From Alphaproteobacteria bacterium (GTDB lineage: Bacteria > Pseudomonadota > Alphaproteobacteria > CAISOG01): a stretch of DNA of 6,055 bases. The stretch is taken from NCBI GenBank assembly GCA_018883285.1, contig VEQJ01000079.1, positions 1-6,055 on the forward strand. The letters run 5' to 3'. The notes under the pieces were generated by a model. That model saw only the letters and a program-made list of their open reading frames with translations, did no database searches and was not told the DNA's origin. Shown in pieces: positions 4,180 through 6,055 of this stretch (its first letter is position 1; every line of letters begins with the position of its first letter). Both the position numbers and the translations under genes were made by a program.

Positions 4180-6055
4180 ATGACGGTGCCGCTTCCCCCC
4201 CTGCTGCAACTTGCCCAACAGGGCGCTGAGGCCTGCGACCAAGCCTTTTTGGCGTGGCTAGCGGGGCAGCAGGATGGCGCGGCGCTGTTACAGGCGTTGC
4301 AGGCTGGCCGCGATCATCCCGAAGCCCTGACCAGCCTGCAGGAATCGGAACTGCTTCTGGCACTCGCCCCCCATCTCGACGCCTGGCTGGTGGAGCAGCT
4401 GGCGGTGCAGGCCGACGATGCGGTGCTAAAGGCGCAGATTGCCGCGTTTCACCCAATCGCGCTGGTGCGGCGGCAGTTTGTGCAGCGGCGGGCGGTGCCA
4501 AGGCATCAGGCCAATGCGGCGGCGTTCGATGGTGGGGAGCTGGCCGTCACCCTGCTTAGCCGCTATGGCTGTGATGTAAGCGACGACAGCGCCTTTGCCG
4601 AAAAAATTGTGGCCTGGCTGGCGGAGGAGGCGGCGCAGGGGGGCGCGCAAGAGGGGGTGACGGCAGAGGCGGTGGAGGATGGGTTAGCCCTGGCCGAGCG
4701 CTACGCCGCCTGGGCAGCCATAACCCCGCAGGGGCGGCATCATCATCAGGCCAGCATGGTGTTTGCGGTGCCGCAACCGCTGGATCCCGCCAAACTGGTG
4801 CATATGCACAGCGAGCAGGTCGATGGCATTACCTATTTGTCTGCCCCAAAGGGGGATAGGGTGGTGCGCACAGGCTTTGCCCTGACCGACCCGGGGGGCA
4901 GTCTGCCTCAAGCCCTGGCGCAAACCCACTACTGCATCAAATGCCACCGCCAGGGTAAGGATTCCTGCCGCCAGGGTTTGCGGGATAAGGCAGGGGGCTT
5001 TCGTGGGTCCGCCCATGGTATCAGCCTGACCGGGTGCCCGTTGGAGCAGAAAATTTCCGAAAGCCATGTGTTGAAGGAGGAGGGGTTCAGCATCGGCGCG
5101 TTGGCGATGATTATGGTTGATAACCCCCTGCTGCCCGCCACCGGCTATCGCATTTGCAACGCCTGTATGAAGGCCTGCATCTATCAAAAACAGCAGCCGG
5201 TGGATATCCCCCTGACCGAAAGCCGCATTTTGCGCGATGTGCTGCACCTGCCCTGGGGGGTGGAGCTGTACGCGCTGCTGACCCAATGGAACCCGCTGAA
5301 CCTGCGGCGCCCTGTGCCAAAGCCGACCAGCGGCTATCGGGTGTTGGTGGTGGGGCAGGGGCCCGCAGGCTTTAACCTGGCCTATCATTTGTTGCAGGAG
5401 GGGCACGCGGTGGTGGCCATCGATGGGCTGAAGATTGAGCCCGCCCCGCAGCTGCTTGCGCCGATTCGTGAGGTGCAGCAGTTGTGGCAGGCGTTGGATG
5501 AACGGGTGGTGGCGGGATTCGGCGGCGTGGCCGAATATGGCATCACCGTCCGTTGGGACAAAAACTTCCTCAGCCTGATTCGATTGGTGTTGGAGCGGCA
5601 CAGCCACTATCGGCTGTATGGCGGGGTGCGGCTGGGCAGCCAGCTTAGCGTCGCCGATAGTTTTGCGATCGGGTTCGACCATGTCGCCCTGTGTTTGGGG
5701 GCTGGTCGTCCAACCACGCTTAACCTGCCGCATGGGTTGGCTAAGGGCGTGCGCTTGGCCAGCGATTTTCTGATGTCGTTGCAGCTGACCGGTGCGGCCA
5801 AATTGGCCAGTCCCGCCAACCTACAACTACGCCTGCCCGTGGTGGTCATCGGCGGCGGGCTGACCGCGATTGATACAGCCACCGAGGTCTTGGCCTATTA
5901 CCCCGTGATGGTTGAGAAGTTTCTTAGCCACTATGAACAGGCGGTGGCGGCGGGTGGGCTGGCGGCTATCGAGGCAGCCTGGGATGAGGCGGAACAGGCG
6001 ATAGCGGCTGAATTTATCCAGCATGCCCAGGCCTTGGAGGCGGCGCGGGCGCAGG
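4180..6055 (+). CDS. Large GltD/PreT-like Fe-S and FAD/NAD(P)-dependent oxidoreductase, N-terminal 625 residues, runs off right edge
   Basis: The frame is open without a stop from the ATG at 4180 to the window end, so only the first 625 residues are seen. It appears to be a flavoprotein of the glutamate-synthase small-subunit type, moving electrons between NAD(P)H, FAD and Fe-S clusters. Residues 1 to about 240 are mainly helical, Ala/Gln-rich and unrecognised. Cysteines C252, C255, C263 and C286 (HYCIKCHRQGKDSC, then TGCP) form a probable cluster site; C326, C329 and C333 (CNACMKAC) a second. The core has VLVVGQGPAGFNLAYHL (388-404, FAD Rossmann GxGxxG), GGVAEYGITVRWDKN (448-462), LCLGAGRP (504-511) and VVVIGGGLTAIDTATE (554-569), the GltD-type NAD(P) motif. 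A long helical Ala/Glu-rich stretch follows from 571. AGGG ten bases upstream is a modest ribosome site; TTG at 4174 is another possible start. It probably shares the pyrC transcript. Substrate is unknown; glutamate synthase, dihydropyrimidine dehydrogenase-like or another partner are all possible. Confidence 0.9.
   Translation, partial: MTVPLPPLLQLAQQGAEACDQAFLAWLAGQQDGAALLQALQAGRDHPEALTSLQESELLLALAPHLDAWLVEQLAVQADDAVLKAQIAAFHPIALVRRQFVQRRAVPRHQANAAAFDGGELAVTLLSRYGCDVSDDSAFAEKIVAWLAEEAAQGGAQEGVTAEAVEDGLALAERYAAWAAITPQGRHHHQASMVFAVPQPLDPAKLVHMHSEQVDGITYLSAPKGDRVVRTGFALTDPGGSLPQALAQTHYCIKCHRQGKDSCRQGLRDKAGGFRGSAHGISLTGCPLEQKISESHVLKEEGFSIGALAMIMVDNPLLPATGYRICNACMKACIYQKQQPVDIPLTESRILRDVLHLPWGVELYALLTQWNPLNLRRPVPKPTSGYRVLVVGQGPAGFNLAYHLLQEGHAVVAIDGLKIEPAPQLLAPIREVQQLWQALDERVVAGFGGVAEYGITVRWDKNFLSLIRLVLERHSHYRLYGGVRLGSQLSVADSFAIGFDHVALCLGAGRPTTLNLPHGLAKGVRLASDFLMSLQLTGAAKLASPANLQLRLPVVVIGGGLTAIDTATEVLAYYPVMVEKFLSHYEQAVAAGGLAAIEAAWDEAEQAIAAEFIQHAQALEAARAQ

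Noticed and set aside
4684..5733. A 349-codon open frame on the minus strand
   Set aside because: It lies wholly opposite the plus-strand oxidoreductase, whose frame shows ordered Fe-S, FAD and NAD(P) motifs. The minus-strand translation is His/Gln/Pro-rich with no family features, as expected for the mirror of a GC-rich gene.

Overview
The window most likely comes from the chromosome of an alphaproteobacterium that can build flagella. This rests on gene content: a J-domain protein whose end (RINQAKDVLL) resembles alphaproteobacterial Pam18/TIM14-like DnaJ proteins, a flagellar chaperone FliS, and a very large GltD-like flavoprotein. The DNA is moderately GC-rich by eye. No mobile element, tRNA, rRNA, CRISPR array or phage gene is visible, and genus or order cannot be fixed from the sequence alone.

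Layout from left to right: (1) the 3' end of a J-domain co-chaperone gene, plus strand, entering from the left edge and ending at 268. (2) A 46-bp convergent gap, then fliS on the minus strand (315-806). (3) A 105-bp spacer with an 8-bp inverted repeat upstream of fliS, then apt on the minus strand (912-1457). (4) A 230-bp divergent intergenic region (1458-1687) with a 14-bp palindrome close to apt and a tandem 16-bp imperfect direct repeat. (5) A plus-strand cluster that probably forms one operon: a GT4-family glycosyltransferase (1688-2854), dihydroorotase pyrC (2809-4167, overlapping the glycosyltransferase by 46 nt) and, 12 nt after pyrC, a long reading frame (4180 to the right edge) for an Fe-S/FAD/NAD(P) oxidoreductase related to the glutamate synthase small subunit GltD and to PreT.

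Two genes serve nucleotide metabolism: Apt salvages adenine to AMP and PyrC makes dihydroorotate for de novo pyrimidine synthesis. The oxidoreductase is tightly coupled to pyrC, so a redox role near the dihydroorotate step is possible, but this is inference. The glycosyltransferase probably acts on an envelope glycan and has no obvious link beyond shared transcription. FliS lies here without its usual flagellin or fliD neighbours.

The least described item is the oxidoreductase. It carries about 240 residues of unrecognised, mostly helical N-terminal sequence, two cysteine clusters, a GltD-like core, and what looks like a long helical insertion just after its NAD(P)-binding motif, where the window ends.
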